In this document: positions 44,296 to 53,274 of the stretch, in pieces | Layout of the letters: the number at the start of each line of letters is the position of its first letter | How positions within the stretch are numbered: position 1 is the first letter of the stretch | Source of the DNA: Planctomycetota bacterium | GTDB taxonomy: Bacteria; Planctomycetota; PUPC01; JACPCR01 | Direction of reading: 5' to 3' | DNA length: 64,000 nt | NCBI GenBank assembly: GCA_016179685.1 | Contig: JACPCR010000060.1 | Coordinates: 1 to 64,000 of the forward strand | The notes under the pieces: generated by a model | The model's input: the letters and a program-made list of their open reading frames with translations, nothing else | What the model was told of the DNA's origin: nothing | Database searches by the model: none | Position numbers and translations under genes: made by a program

Positions 44296-44363
44296 CGGCC
44301 TCGAAATTTCCATTTTTGTGGGCGCCTGCCTGTTGTTACAATCCTGCTGTCTTTGGGCTCGTT

Positions 44364-44476
44364 AGGCGCTTGGTGCCCCAGACTTGAAAAAACTTTTTAA
44401 GTTTGAATTGCGCTTTAGTGGCATGTGAACTTTTTCGATCCCGACATGCGATCAATCGAGATGATCTAAGTGGACA
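44364..44476 (-). repeat. Tail part of composite repeat R, copy d
   Basis: Reads, on the minus strand, like 53041-53175: GGCGCTTGG-GCCCC...ACTTGAAAAA...GATCCCGACATGCG...GAGATGATCTAA. Divergent but clearly related over about 100 bases, and it runs directly into the MITE-like copy that follows. Confidence 0.65.
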
Positions 44477-44500
44477 GTTCCATAAGTTCGTTTGAATTTT

Positions 44501-44811
44501 CCCTCACTCCTGCCCTCTCCCAGAGGGAGGGAGAGAAGATGATCTCCTCATTCATTGATCCACAAACCTATCAGGTAACTCCTTAGCGAAACCTTTATTT
44601 CGTCCTTACAGGGCTCAAATCACCATTCTTGTCACCTGACCCAGGCCGGCGTCCGCCAGGGGCGGACTTGACCTGGGCTTTATTATTTCGCCCCTTCCAA
44701 AGGGATCTTCGATTTGGGGCTGTCTATCAAGGGACGACTCGTCGTTTTCACTCCAGTTCTTACCCTATCAGCAATCCCCCTCTCCCTTTGGGAGGGGGGC
44801 CGGGGTGAGGG
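44501..44811. repeat. MITE-like inverted-repeat element, copy 2
   Basis: Arm CCCTCACTCCTGCCCTCTCC from 44501 and its inverted partner ending GGGCCGGGGTGAGGG at 44811; most of the ~22 paired bases match. It has the same ends as 13839-13946 but a ~270-base interior instead of ~64. Flank 44463-44500 matches the flank of copy 1. The rest of 44296-45194 holds no gene; 44990-45050 has an inverted TGGGTCA/TGACCCG pair and GGCAGAACACC. Confidence 0.7.
44640..44685 (+). terminator. Strong hairpin followed by TTTATTATTT
   Basis: CCCAGG...GTCCGCC-AGG-GGCGGAC...CCTGGG forms a two-part stem at 44640-44677, followed at once by CTTTATTATTT. This is the best Rho-independent terminator shape in the window, although it lies inside the repeat element. 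Confidence 0.45.
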
Positions 44812-45087
44812 CCGTACACGCTAGTGCTTCGATGCGCAATGACCATGACGAATGACCATCACGGGATCACCTCGTTGACTGACTCAGCACGAGTCCTGAG
44901 GGAAGAAATCCGTCATCGAATTTATGAATCGAAGGACTGGAAACGTGGTATGAACTTGTGAACCAACGCACTAAGCGAAGATGTTGAATAGGCGTTCCGC
45001 CAGAGGTGGGTCAAGTGATTTCTGACCCGCTCCCGGCAGAACACCTTTACGAGCCTTCTCGGGTAGCAGGCATGACCGGGCTTGAGG

Positions 45088-45137
45088 CTAGTACACGTGT
45101 AAGGAAGTGCATTGGCACTTCCTTACACGTGTACTAG
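45088..45137. repeat. Palindromic element E6, perfect 23 bp stem
   Basis: 50 bases with a perfect 23 bp stem around ATTG: outer CTAGTACACGTGTAAGG, inner AAGTGC, and the exact complement on the right. It lies 57 bases before asnB. The alpha arm differs from E5 (ACGTGT instead of ACGAGT) on both sides in a compensated way. Confidence 0.95.
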
Positions 45138-45194
45138 CGGTCCTGCCCGCCCCAGCGGAAACGGTCCCCCGAAGACGGATGAAGAGGTTCACCG

Positions 45195-47096
45195 ATGTGT
45201 GGAATTGCCGGCTTCATTTCCAGGTTTCCGCTGCCGGACGAGCGGTGTCACGGCATCCTGGAGCGGCAGAACGACCTGCAACGACACAGGGGCCCGGACG
45301 GCCGCGGCACCTGGATAAGCCCGGGCCGGCGGGCGGGGCTGAGCCACGTGCGGCTGAGCATCATCGATTTGAAGACCGGCGGCCAGCCGATGGGCATCGA
45401 GTCCGGCAACGTCATTGTCTTCAACGGAGAGATTTACAATTTCATCGAGCTGAGGCGCGAGCTGGGTGAGGCGCAGTTCCACACGACGTCGGACACGGAG
45501 GTCATCCTCAGGGCCTATGAAAAGTGGGGCGAGGCGTGCGTGGACCGGTTGCGGGGGATGTTCGCTTTCGCCCTGTGGGACGCCCGGGCGCAGAAGCTGT
45601 TCATCGGCCGGGACCGTTTCGGCATCAAACCCTTCTACTACCTCCTCGAAAAGGATGTCTTTTTCTTCGCATCGGAAATCAAGGCGCTCCTCCCGTTCCA
45701 GGCCAGCACCCGGGTCTCGCTCGACGGACTCCGGGACTATTTCACCTTCCAGTTCTGCCTGGGCAGCCGGACGCTTTTCGAGGGCATCCAGCAGTTGCAA
45801 CCGGCGCACGTGGGGCTGGTGGACCGGGACCTGAACCTGACGCTGCGGAAATACTGGGAGGTGCATTACGACCTGGACTGGCATCACACGGAGCGGTACT
45901 TCATCGAGCGGCTTCGGCAGGAGTTCTTTGACTCCATCGAGGTGCACCTGAGATCGGACGTCGAGGTCGGGGCCTACCTGAGCGGCGGACTCGACTCCAG
46001 CCTCGTGGCCTCGGTGGCCCGGGATTCGCGGCCGAACGGGCGTTTTCAGGCCTTCACCGGGAAATTCTCCCTGAGCGACAGTTTCGATGAGTCGCGGTAC
46101 GCCCGGGTCCTTACGGATTCAAAGGGCATGACGCTCCACGAGATCGACGTGACGGAGCGGGACTTTGTCGAACAGATGCCGAAGGTGATCTATCACCTGG
46201 ACCAGCCGGTGGCCGGGCCCGGCTCGTTCCCTCAGTACATGGTCTCGAAAAGGGTCCGCGAACATCTCAAGGTCGTGCTCGGGGGGCAGGGCGGAGACGA
46301 AATCTTCGGCGGCTACACCCGTTACCTCATCGCCTATTTCGAACAGTGCATCAAGGGGGCGATCGACGGCACGCTCCACAGCGGCAAGTTCGTCGTCACC
46401 TACGAGTCCATCATCCCCAACCTCGCGACACTCCAGAATTACAAGCCCCTGCTCCAGGAATTCTGGGCGCAGGGCATCTTTGATTCGCGGGATCAGCGGT
46501 ACTTCCGGCTCGTGAACCGCTCGAACACCTTCGGCGACATCGTCGACTGGAGCATCTTCAACGGCTCGTCCTCTTTCGAGGATTTCAAGACGATCTACTG
46601 GGGGAAGAACGTGGGGCAGGAATCCTATTTCGACAGCATGACGCACTTCGACTTCAAGACGCTGCTGCCCGCGCTGCTCCAGGTGGAGGACCGGATGAGC
46701 ATGGCGCACGGCATCGAGTCCCGGGTGCCCTTCCTGGATCACGAGGTCGTCGAGCTGGCCGCGACCATCCCCGCCAACATCAAGTTCGAGAACGGGGAGC
46801 TCAAACGACTGGTCAAGGTGGCTTTTGCGGATAAGATTCCGCCGGAGATTCTGAACCGGAAGGACAAGATGGGCTTCCCGGTGCCGCTCCAGGTCTGGAT
46901 GAACCGGCCGGGCGTGGTCCGGGACTTCATACTCGACCTCTTCCGTTCGGCCCGGGCGCGGCAGCGTTTCTACCTGGGAAAGGGCTTCGACGTGGAGCGG
47001 CTGATGCGGCAGGAGCCCCGATTTGGCCGAAATCTCTGGGCGTTCCTGAGCCTCGAGCTTTGGCAGAGACAGTTTTTTGACGAACCCGTGAAATGA
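45195..47096 (+). CDS. asnB: Asparagine synthetase, glutamine-hydrolysing
   Basis: 633 residues from ATG 45195, giving the essential N-terminal Cys 2 (MCGIAGF). The class II glutaminase domain (1-~210) shows RHRGPDGRGTWIS and FNGEIYNFIELR. The synthetase domain has the PP-loop YLSGGLDSSLVASVA near 262 and GGQGGDEIFGGYTRY near 366. It makes Asn, or in surface-polysaccharide clusters amidates a sugar acid or peptide. It is followed after 13 bases by two epimerase-like genes, which favours a glycan context. Ribosome site AAGAGG lies upstream. Confidence 0.94.
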   Translation: MCGIAGFISRFPLPDERCHGILERQNDLQRHRGPDGRGTWISPGRRAGLSHVRLSIIDLKTGGQPMGIESGNVIVFNGEIYNFIELRRELGEAQFHTTSDTEVILRAYEKWGEACVDRLRGMFAFALWDARAQKLFIGRDRFGIKPFYYLLEKDVFFFASEIKALLPFQASTRVSLDGLRDYFTFQFCLGSRTLFEGIQQLQPAHVGLVDRDLNLTLRKYWEVHYDLDWHHTERYFIERLRQEFFDSIEVHLRSDVEVGAYLSGGLDSSLVASVARDSRPNGRFQAFTGKFSLSDSFDESRYARVLTDSKGMTLHEIDVTERDFVEQMPKVIYHLDQPVAGPGSFPQYMVSKRVREHLKVVLGGQGGDEIFGGYTRYLIAYFEQCIKGAIDGTLHSGKFVVTYESIIPNLATLQNYKPLLQEFWAQGIFDSRDQRYFRLVNRSNTFGDIVDWSIFNGSSSFEDFKTIYWGKNVGQESYFDSMTHFDFKTLLPALLQVEDRMSMAHGIESRVPFLDHEVVELAATIPANIKFENGELKRLVKVAFADKIPPEILNRKDKMGFPVPLQVWMNRPGVVRDFILDLFRSARARQRFYLGKGFDVERLMRQEPRFGRNLWAFLSLELWQRQFFDEPVK

Positions 47097-47109
47097 GGAA
47101 GGAGTCACG

Positions 47110-48048
47110 ATGAAGGTTCTGATCACCGGCGGCGCGGGATTCATCGGCTCGCATCTCGCGGAACGCCTGCTGGCCCGGGGCGACGAGGTGCTCTGCGTGG
47201 ACAACTACGAGACGGGCCGGCGGGACAACCTCAAGCCTCAACCGCGGCTCACCGTCGTGGAAGGCAACATCGTCGACGTGCGCCTCATGGAATCCATCTT
47301 CGACTCGTTTCGGCCCGATGTGGTCGTTCATGCCGCCGCCTCCTACAAGAGCCCGGACGATTTCGTTCGGGACGCCCAGACCAACGTGGTTGGCACCGCC
47401 GTCACGGTGAAGCAGTCCCAGCGGTTGAAGGTCCGACGCCTGATCTACTTCCAGACCGCCCTGTGCTACGGCGACCCCATCGAGCAGCCCATCACGCTCA
47501 ACCACCCGTTCCACCCGGCCAAGAGCAGCTACGCGATCAGCAAGACCGCTGCCGAATACTACGTGCGGCTCAGCGGGCTGAACCACGTGACCTTCCGGCT
47601 CGCCAACGCCTACGGGCCCCGCAACCTCAGCGGGCCCCTCCCCACCTTCTACAGCCGCCTCACCGCCGGGAAATCGGTCTTCGTGACGGACACGAGGCGG
47701 GATTTCATCTACGTGATGGACCTGGTGGACATTGTCGAGAAGGCGATCGACGGACAAGGCGCAACCGGGGCATACCATATCTCCTCCGGCACCGACCAGT
47801 CCATTCAGGAGCTTTTCGAGTGCGCCATCCGGGAGCTCGGCATGAAGCTGGACAAGCCCGTCGAGGTGCGCCCCCGCGCACCCGATGACGTCTTCACCAT
47901 CCTCCTGGACCCCTCGAAGACGAAACAGGACTTCGGGATCATCCCCTCGACGCCGTTGAGCGCGGGCGTCCCGAAGGCCATCGCTTATTACCGGCAGTAC
48001 GGCATCTCCGAGACCTATACCCACCTCCGGCGCACGGAGAACAAGTAA
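47110..48048 (+). CDS. NAD-dependent sugar epimerase/dehydratase
   Basis: 312 residues. Extended SDR: GGAGFIG at residues 7-13, Y141-x3-K145 (SYAISKTAAEYY), and an NAYGPRNLSGPLPTFYSRL substrate region. Family members include UDP-glucose 4-epimerase and dTDP-glucose dehydratase-like enzymes; the residues do not tell which. The stop is directly followed by the next start (48048/48049), so the two genes are coupled. Confidence 0.9.
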   Translation: MKVLITGGAGFIGSHLAERLLARGDEVLCVDNYETGRRDNLKPQPRLTVVEGNIVDVRLMESIFDSFRPDVVVHAAASYKSPDDFVRDAQTNVVGTAVTVKQSQRLKVRRLIYFQTALCYGDPIEQPITLNHPFHPAKSSYAISKTAAEYYVRLSGLNHVTFRLANAYGPRNLSGPLPTFYSRLTAGKSVFVTDTRRDFIYVMDLVDIVEKAIDGQGATGAYHISSGTDQSIQELFECAIRELGMKLDKPVEVRPRAPDDVFTILLDPSKTKQDFGIIPSTPLSAGVPKAIAYYRQYGISETYTHLRRTENK

Positions 48049-49092
48049 ATGGAAGGCCTGGGCGACTCCACCATCCTGGTGACCGGCGGGGCCGGATTCG
48101 TGGGAAGCAATCTGGTCCGGCGGCTTCTCCAGCTCGGCGTCCGGCGACTCCACATCGTCGACAACCTCCTTTCCGCGGAAAGGGTGAACGTCCCGGCCGA
48201 TCCGCGGGTTGCTTTCAGCGAGTGCTCGGTGACGGATGACTCGCTGCTGCGCGGCCTCGAGGACGAGTATGACTTCGTGTTCCACCTCAGTACCTACCAC
48301 GGCAACCAAAGCTCGATCCACGACCCGATCGCGGACCATGCGAACAACACCCTGACCACGCTGAAGCTCTACGAGCGCCTCAAGGGCTTTCGGAGGCTGA
48401 AGAAAGTTGTCTATTCCGCGGCGGGATGCTCGGTGGCCGAGAAGACGCACTCTGAAGCCCACGCGACGGTGGAAACGGACCTTGTTTCCCTGCACATGGA
48501 CAGCCCCTATTCGATGTCGAAGGTTTTCGGCGAGTTCTACTCGAATTACTACTGGAAGCAGCACGGATTGCCCGCGGTCCGGGCACGGTTTCAAAACGTT
48601 TACGGGCCCGGCGAAATCCTGGGCGCAGGCCAGTGGCGGGGCACGCCCGCGACCGTGTGGCGGAACGTGACCCCGACCTTCATCTACAAGGCGCTGAAGA
48701 AACAGGCGTTGCCGGTGGAGAACGAGGGACGGACGTCGCGCGATTTCATCTTCGTGGCCGACATCGCAGAGGGCCTGATCGCGTGCGCCGAGCGCGGCCG
48801 GCCCGGCGAGGCCTACAACCTCGCCACAGGACGGGAAACCCTCATCCTCGACCTCGCTACCCGGATCAACCGCCTCACGGGCAATCCAACACCTATCCAG
48901 TTCCTGCCGCGCCGGACGTGGGACAACTCCGGGAAACGGTTCGGCAGCCCCGAGAAGGCCCAGCGGGAACTGGACTTCCGGGCCCAGGTTGAGTTGGAGG
49001 AAGGGCTAAGTCGGACGGTGGACTGGACGCGGGCGAACCTCGACCTGATCGAGAAGACGATCGCCAGACACGCCCGGCATCTGAGCGGCTAG
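48049..49092 (+). CDS. NAD-dependent sugar epimerase/dehydratase, second gene
   Basis: 347 residues. GGAGFVG motif near residues 13-19 and Y154-x3-K158 (PYSMSKVFGEFY), with RARFQNVYGPGEILGAGQW. It is a distinct extended-SDR protein, not a close copy of its neighbour. Co-transcribed with asnB and the first epimerase by spacing. It probably supplies a modified nucleotide sugar to the transferase encoded upstream. Confidence 0.9.
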   Translation: MEGLGDSTILVTGGAGFVGSNLVRRLLQLGVRRLHIVDNLLSAERVNVPADPRVAFSECSVTDDSLLRGLEDEYDFVFHLSTYHGNQSSIHDPIADHANNTLTTLKLYERLKGFRRLKKVVYSAAGCSVAEKTHSEAHATVETDLVSLHMDSPYSMSKVFGEFYSNYYWKQHGLPAVRARFQNVYGPGEILGAGQWRGTPATVWRNVTPTFIYKALKKQALPVENEGRTSRDFIFVADIAEGLIACAERGRPGEAYNLATGRETLILDLATRINRLTGNPTPIQFLPRRTWDNSGKRFGSPEKAQRELDFRAQVELEEGLSRTVDWTRANLDLIEKTIARHARHLSG

Positions 49093-49320
49093 TACGTATT
49101 CTGTCAGCGGTTCGATGGCCCCCACCACCGCCATCTCCGCCGATACGTCTACGATGCGAGAAATGGCCTCGGCCTCCGCCATTTCTTCTTCTGAAACCCG
49201 CCTGTCGGCGGATTTCAATAAAATCTTCTAAACGATTTTGGGTTCTCAGAAAAGCCAATGGGTCCCAGGATTCCTGAGGCAAGAAGATTCTGACCGCTTA
49301 CGTCCTTTGCGTCCCTCGTT

Positions 49321-49728
49321 GGCCCTCACCCTCACACCTGTGCAAGTGTGGGGGGCGGGCGTCTCCGGCGCACACCTGGTCAGCGGTGCGCCGGGGCTGC
49401 TGCCCTTCGTTGGCCCTCACCCTCACACCTGTGCAAGTGTGGGGGCGGGCGTCACCGGCGCACACCTGTTCAACGGTGCGCTGGGGCTGCTGCCCCTCGT
49501 TGGCCCTCACCCTCACACCTGTGCAAGTGTGGGGGCGGGCGTCACCGGCGCACACCTGCTCACACCTGTGCACGTGTGCGCAGAGACGTCACCGGCGCAC
49601 ACCTGTTCAACGGTGCGCCGGGGCTGCTGCCCCTCGTTGGCCCTCACCCTCACACCTGTGCAAGTGTGGGGGCGGGCGTTTCCCGCGCACACTTGTTCAG
49701 CCATGCGCCAGGTACGCAAGCCCAGTCT
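49321..49728. repeat. ~90 bp minisatellite, four units
   Basis: Units start with GGCCCTCACCCTCACACCTG at 49321, 49412, 49502 and 49639 (spacing 91, 90, 137). The third unit has an extra 47 bases that repeat GTCACCGGCGCACACCTG. Each unit carries CACACCTGTGCAAGTGTGGG and GCGCACACCTGTTCA stretches. All frames are open through it on both strands, but no protein pattern is seen. The rest of 49093-50027 holds a short GAAACCCG...CGGATTTC hairpin near 49194-49216. Confidence 0.9.
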
Positions 49729-49911
49729 CCACCGCTGAACGGGACTGGCGCGGGCGGTGAAAAACTTTATCATGCAAAGACAGGCGAATCTCTTCGGGCC
49801 TGCAGTTCTCAGCGTCCTGCGACAGGCACGAACCGGGGCGGCAGAAACGTCTTGAAAGGGGATTTTTCCTGATTTGTTGCTCCGCCTCGGGTGGCGTCTC
49901 CCAACGGAATC

Positions 49912-49970
49912 CTGCGGAGGAAATGGAAGGGGCAGGGGCTTGACGCCACCGCACTCCATTTCCCCCGCAG
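49912..49970 (+). promoter_or_regulatory. Inverted repeat in the guaA leader
   Basis: CTGCGGAGGAAATGGA (49912-49927) pairs with TCCATTTCCCCCGCAG (49955-49970) with one mismatch, around a 27-base loop. It ends 57 bases before the guaA start. It may be an RNA regulatory element, but no known riboswitch pattern was recognised. Confidence 0.4.
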
Positions 49971-50027
49971 CATCCTTACGGAAGACACGGCCACCACGAA
50001 GCGGCGGCCCGCTATGGAGAATCTCTC

Positions 50028-51578
50028 TTGGCAGCGCCTTCACATGAGCTGATAGCCATTCTGGACTTCGGATCGCAGTTCGTTCAACTCATCGCCCGGC
50101 GGGTGAGGGAACAGAAGGTCTATGCGGAGATTCTGCCGCACACGACGACCGCGGAGACGCTGCGGGCCCGATGTGTGAGGGGCATCATCCTGTCCGGCGG
50201 CCCGGCGAGCGTGTACCAGCCCGGAGCGCCCACGTGCGACCGCCGGATACTCGAGATGGCCGTCCCGGTGCTGGGAATCTGTTACGGGATGCAACTCGGC
50301 TGCCAACTTCTCGGCGGCAAGGTGGGAGCGGCGGAGGCTCGTGAATTTGGACGCACGCCGTGCCGCGTGGAGAGCCGCAGCCCGCTCTTTGAGGGTATTC
50401 CCGCGGAGACCGTAGTCTGGATGAGCCATGGGGATCACGTCGCCTCGGTCTCGGACGAATTCGAAACCCTGGCGCAGTCGGAGAATACCCCGAACGCGGC
50501 AGTGAAGCACCGCGGCAGCGCCTTCTACGGGGTGCAGTTCCACCCCGAGGTGACTCATACGCCCTTCGGTCCGCACCTCATCCGAAATTTTCTCTATCGC
50601 ATCTGCGGATGCTCGGGCGACTGGGACATGAAATCGTATGTAGCGCAGGCGGCGGAGATGATCCGGGGCAAGGTGGACCGGGCTGGCGTCGTCTGCGGCC
50701 TGTCGGGCGGCGTCGATTCCTCGGTCGTAGCGCTGCTCCTGCACCGGGCGATCGGCGACCGCGTACATTGCATCTTCGTGGACAACGGGCTGCTGCGCCG
50801 CGGGGAATTCGAAGAGGTCAGCCAATTCTTCGGCCGCGAGTTCCAGTTCCATTTTCACCCGGTGGACGCGAGCAGACGATTTCTGGCCAGGCTCGCCGGC
50901 GTGACGCACCCGGAGGAGAAGCGCAAGATCATCGGACACGAGTTCGTGGCGGTGTTCGAGGAGGAGGCGAAGAAGCTTCCGGACATCCGGTTTCTGGCGC
51001 AGGGGACGCTCTATCCGGACGTCATCGAAAGCACGTCGGCGAAAGGCGGGCCTTCCTCGACCATCAAGACGCACCATAACGTCGGGGGCCTGCCGGAGAA
51101 GCTCGGGCTGCGGATTCTCGAGCCGCTGCGGGATTTGTTCAAGGACGAGGTCAGGGAGATGGGCCGGGAACTCGGGCTGCCGGAGAGCATCGTCGGGCGA
51201 CATCCCTTCCCGGGGCCTGGCCTGGCCGTCCGGATTCTGGGAGAGGTCACGCCGAAACGGCTCGAGGTGCTTCGGGCGGCGGACGCGATCTTCCTCGAGG
51301 AGATTCGACAGGCGGGGTGGTACGGCCGGCTCTGGCAGGCCTTCGTAATTCTGCTGCCGGTCCAGAGCGTCGGGGTGATGGGGGACGAGCGGACCTACGA
51401 GAACGTGGCGGCGGTCCGCGCTGTGCACAGTTCCGACGGGATGACGGCGGACTGGGCGCGGATTCCCTATGAGGTCCTCGATCGAGCGGCCAGTCGGATC
51501 ATCAACGAGGTGCGGGGGATCAACCGCGTCTGCTACGATATCAGCACGAAGCCTCCCAGCACCATCGAGTGGGAATGA
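50028..51578 (+). CDS. guaA: GMP synthase, glutamine-hydrolysing
   Basis: 516 residues from TTG 50028 (GGAG upstream; no ATG fits the conserved N-terminus IAILDFGSQFVQLIARRVRE). The class I glutaminase part has catalytic Cys in GICYGMQLG near residue 86 and His-x-Glu in FHPEVTHT. The ATP-PPase part has the P-loop CGLSGGVDSSVVALL near 228. The dimer domain ends YDISTKPPSTIEWE. It makes GMP from XMP, ATP and glutamine. Its stop overlaps the hisD start, linking purine and histidine synthesis genes in one transcript. Confidence 0.97.
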   Translation: MAAPSHELIAILDFGSQFVQLIARRVREQKVYAEILPHTTTAETLRARCVRGIILSGGPASVYQPGAPTCDRRILEMAVPVLGICYGMQLGCQLLGGKVGAAEAREFGRTPCRVESRSPLFEGIPAETVVWMSHGDHVASVSDEFETLAQSENTPNAAVKHRGSAFYGVQFHPEVTHTPFGPHLIRNFLYRICGCSGDWDMKSYVAQAAEMIRGKVDRAGVVCGLSGGVDSSVVALLLHRAIGDRVHCIFVDNGLLRRGEFEEVSQFFGREFQFHFHPVDASRRFLARLAGVTHPEEKRKIIGHEFVAVFEEEAKKLPDIRFLAQGTLYPDVIESTSAKGGPSSTIKTHHNVGGLPEKLGLRILEPLRDLFKDEVREMGRELGLPESIVGRHPFPGPGLAVRILGEVTPKRLEVLRAADAIFLEEIRQAGWYGRLWQAFVILLPVQSVGVMGDERTYENVAAVRAVHSSDGMTADWARIPYEVLDRAASRIINEVRGINRVCYDISTKPPSTIEWE

Positions 51579-52939
51579 ACGCCATGCCGACCCTGCGCAT
51601 CGTCCAGTTCGGGAGTCCGGAGTCACGTGAGCCTCTCCGGCACATCCGGGAGCGGTTCTATCGGCAGATTTCCGAGGTGTCCGCGGCGAGCGTGGAGAAG
51701 ACGATCCGGGTGTTCGGCAGGGCCTTGACGCCCGTGGAGAGCGTGCGGCGGATCGTGGAGGCCGTGCGGGCCCGGGGCGATGATGCCCTGGTGGACACTT
51801 CGCGCAAGCTGGACGGGGTGAAGCTTTCACCCGGGCAGTGGCGTGTAGCCGAGGCGGAGCTCGAGGCGGCCGTGACGGCGACGGAGCCGGCTCTGGTGCG
51901 GACGTTGCAGGAAGCGGCCTCGAACATCAGACGCTTCCAGCAGCATGTCCGGCTGGCGCAGCCGCCGATGCTGGACCTAGGGGATCGGCGGATGGGCATC
52001 GTGTACCGGCCCCTCGAGTCGGTGGGCATCTATATTCCGGGCGGGGCGGCAGCCTATCCTTCCACCGTGCTCATGGCCGCGATACCCGCCGTGGTGGCGG
52101 GAGTGAAGCGCGTCGTCATGGTCTCGCCGCCCATGTCGGACGGCGGCCTGCTGCCTTCCGTTCTGGCTGCCGCGTGGATTTCCGGGTTGCGAGAGGTATA
52201 CCGCCTTGGCGGTCCGCACGCCGTAGCGGCCCTCGCCCTGGGTACGAAAACGATCCCGAAGGTGGACAAGATTGTGGGGCCCGGAAACGTCTTCGTCATG
52301 CTGGCGAAGCGTGAGATTCTGGGCGAGGCGGGCATCGATCTGCTCGCGGGGCCGAGCGAGGTCGTCGTCCTGGCGGACGACACCGCCCGGCCGGCCTACG
52401 TGGCGGCTGACCTCCTGGCCCAGGCGGAGCATGACCCGATGTCCTCGAGCCTCCTTGTGACGCCGTCACGGACGCTGGCGGATTCCGTCGCCCGCGAGGT
52501 GGACTTGCAGTTGGCGTCGTTGCCGAGATCGAACATCGCCGCGGCCGCCATCGGAGACTTCGGACTCGCCGTGATCACGGCGGACCTGCAGGAGGCCGTG
52601 CGCGTGGTCAACGAGTTGGCCCCCGAACACCTCGAAATCCTCGCCGGGCCGGCCCGGGTCCTGGCCGCCGATATCATCCATGCCGGCGCCATCTTCATCG
52701 GACCGAGCACGCCCGAGCCCGTGGGCGACTACCTCGCAGGGCCCTCTCATGTTCTGCCCACCGGCGGCACCGCCCGGTTCTATTCCGGCCTCAGCGTGAA
52801 TGACTTTCTCAAGCGCACCACGGTGCTCGAGTATTCCGAGGCCGCGCTGGCCGCCGAGCGTGACGCTCTCTGCCGGTTCGCTCGCGCCGAGGGGCTCGAA
52901 GCTCACGCCCGGTCCGTCGAGATAAGAAAGTCCTCATGA
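51575..52939 (+). CDS. hisD: Histidinol dehydrogenase
   Basis: 454 residues from ATG 51575, overlapping guaA as ATGA. It carries out the last two oxidations to histidine with NAD and zinc. Conserved pieces: GIYIPGGAAAYPSTVLM, VDKIVGPGNVFVMLAKREI, LLAGPSEVVVLADDTA, AQAEHDPMSS and ELAPEHLEI. Zinc-binding Gln, His and Asp positions appear present (QAEHD, GDYLAGPSHVLPT). The final stop TGA (52937-52939) falls within composite repeat R copy b. Confidence 0.96.
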   Translation: MNAMPTLRIVQFGSPESREPLRHIRERFYRQISEVSAASVEKTIRVFGRALTPVESVRRIVEAVRARGDDALVDTSRKLDGVKLSPGQWRVAEAELEAAVTATEPALVRTLQEAASNIRRFQQHVRLAQPPMLDLGDRRMGIVYRPLESVGIYIPGGAAAYPSTVLMAAIPAVVAGVKRVVMVSPPMSDGGLLPSVLAAAWISGLREVYRLGGPHAVAALALGTKTIPKVDKIVGPGNVFVMLAKREILGEAGIDLLAGPSEVVVLADDTARPAYVAADLLAQAEHDPMSSSLLVTPSRTLADSVAREVDLQLASLPRSNIAAAAIGDFGLAVITADLQEAVRVVNELAPEHLEILAGPARVLAADIIHAGAIFIGPSTPEPVGDYLAGPSHVLPTGGTARFYSGLSVNDFLKRTTVLEYSEAALAAERDALCRFARAEGLEAHARSVEIRKSS

Positions 52940-53175
52940 AATCCGCTGCGCCCTTCGGGCTCGGGGATTTCAGAGCCAGGGTTTGCCCGGCTTCGCCTGC
53001 CCAACCTGGCCGCTAGGCAGGAGTCTCTGAATCAAATTTCCAACTTTTAGTTCATCTCGGAACATCTCCATTGAGCGCACGCCGGGATCGGGATGGAAAG
53101 AATTCATATCCATTAAAGGGCAACTCAAACTCAAAAACCTTTTTCAAGTTGGACGCCCCAAGCGCCTAGTGGGCG
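52937..53175 (+). repeat. Composite repeat R, copy b
   Basis: GAAATCCG...GGATTTC hairpin from 52938, GGTTTGCCCGGC hairpin, CAGGAGTCTCTGAATCAAAT link and AT-richer tail 53041-53175. The tail closely matches 29520-29660. It starts at the hisD stop. The rest of 53176-53343 contains only element E7. Confidence 0.8.
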
Positions 53176-53274
53176 TCTGTCAGGCGCTTCAATACGCGCA
53201 CAAGACCACCGGGAGGGTCCGCGGTCCCGTTCGTGTACCCGGTTGCACCTGTCCACACTTGTCGGTTAACTTCC

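Noticed and set aside
46927..48594. 555-residue minus-strand open frame
   Set aside because: Antisense to asnB and both epimerases, whose own motifs are intact.
49006..49218. 70-residue minus-strand frame overlapping the end of the second epimerase
   Set aside because: Has a helical look but starts in a GAAATCCG-type repeat hairpin and overlaps a solid gene.
49321..49728. CRISPR-like array
   Set aside because: Units are contiguous ~90 bp tandem copies without unique spacers, and there are no cas genes.
49238..49872. Overlapping open frames in all readings of the 49 kb region, with repeated peptides
   Set aside because: Created by the ~90 bp minisatellite; all frames stay open because the unit is GC-rich and 90 is divisible by 3.
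50040..51830. 596-residue minus-strand open frame
   Set aside because: Antisense to guaA and hisD; no protein pattern.
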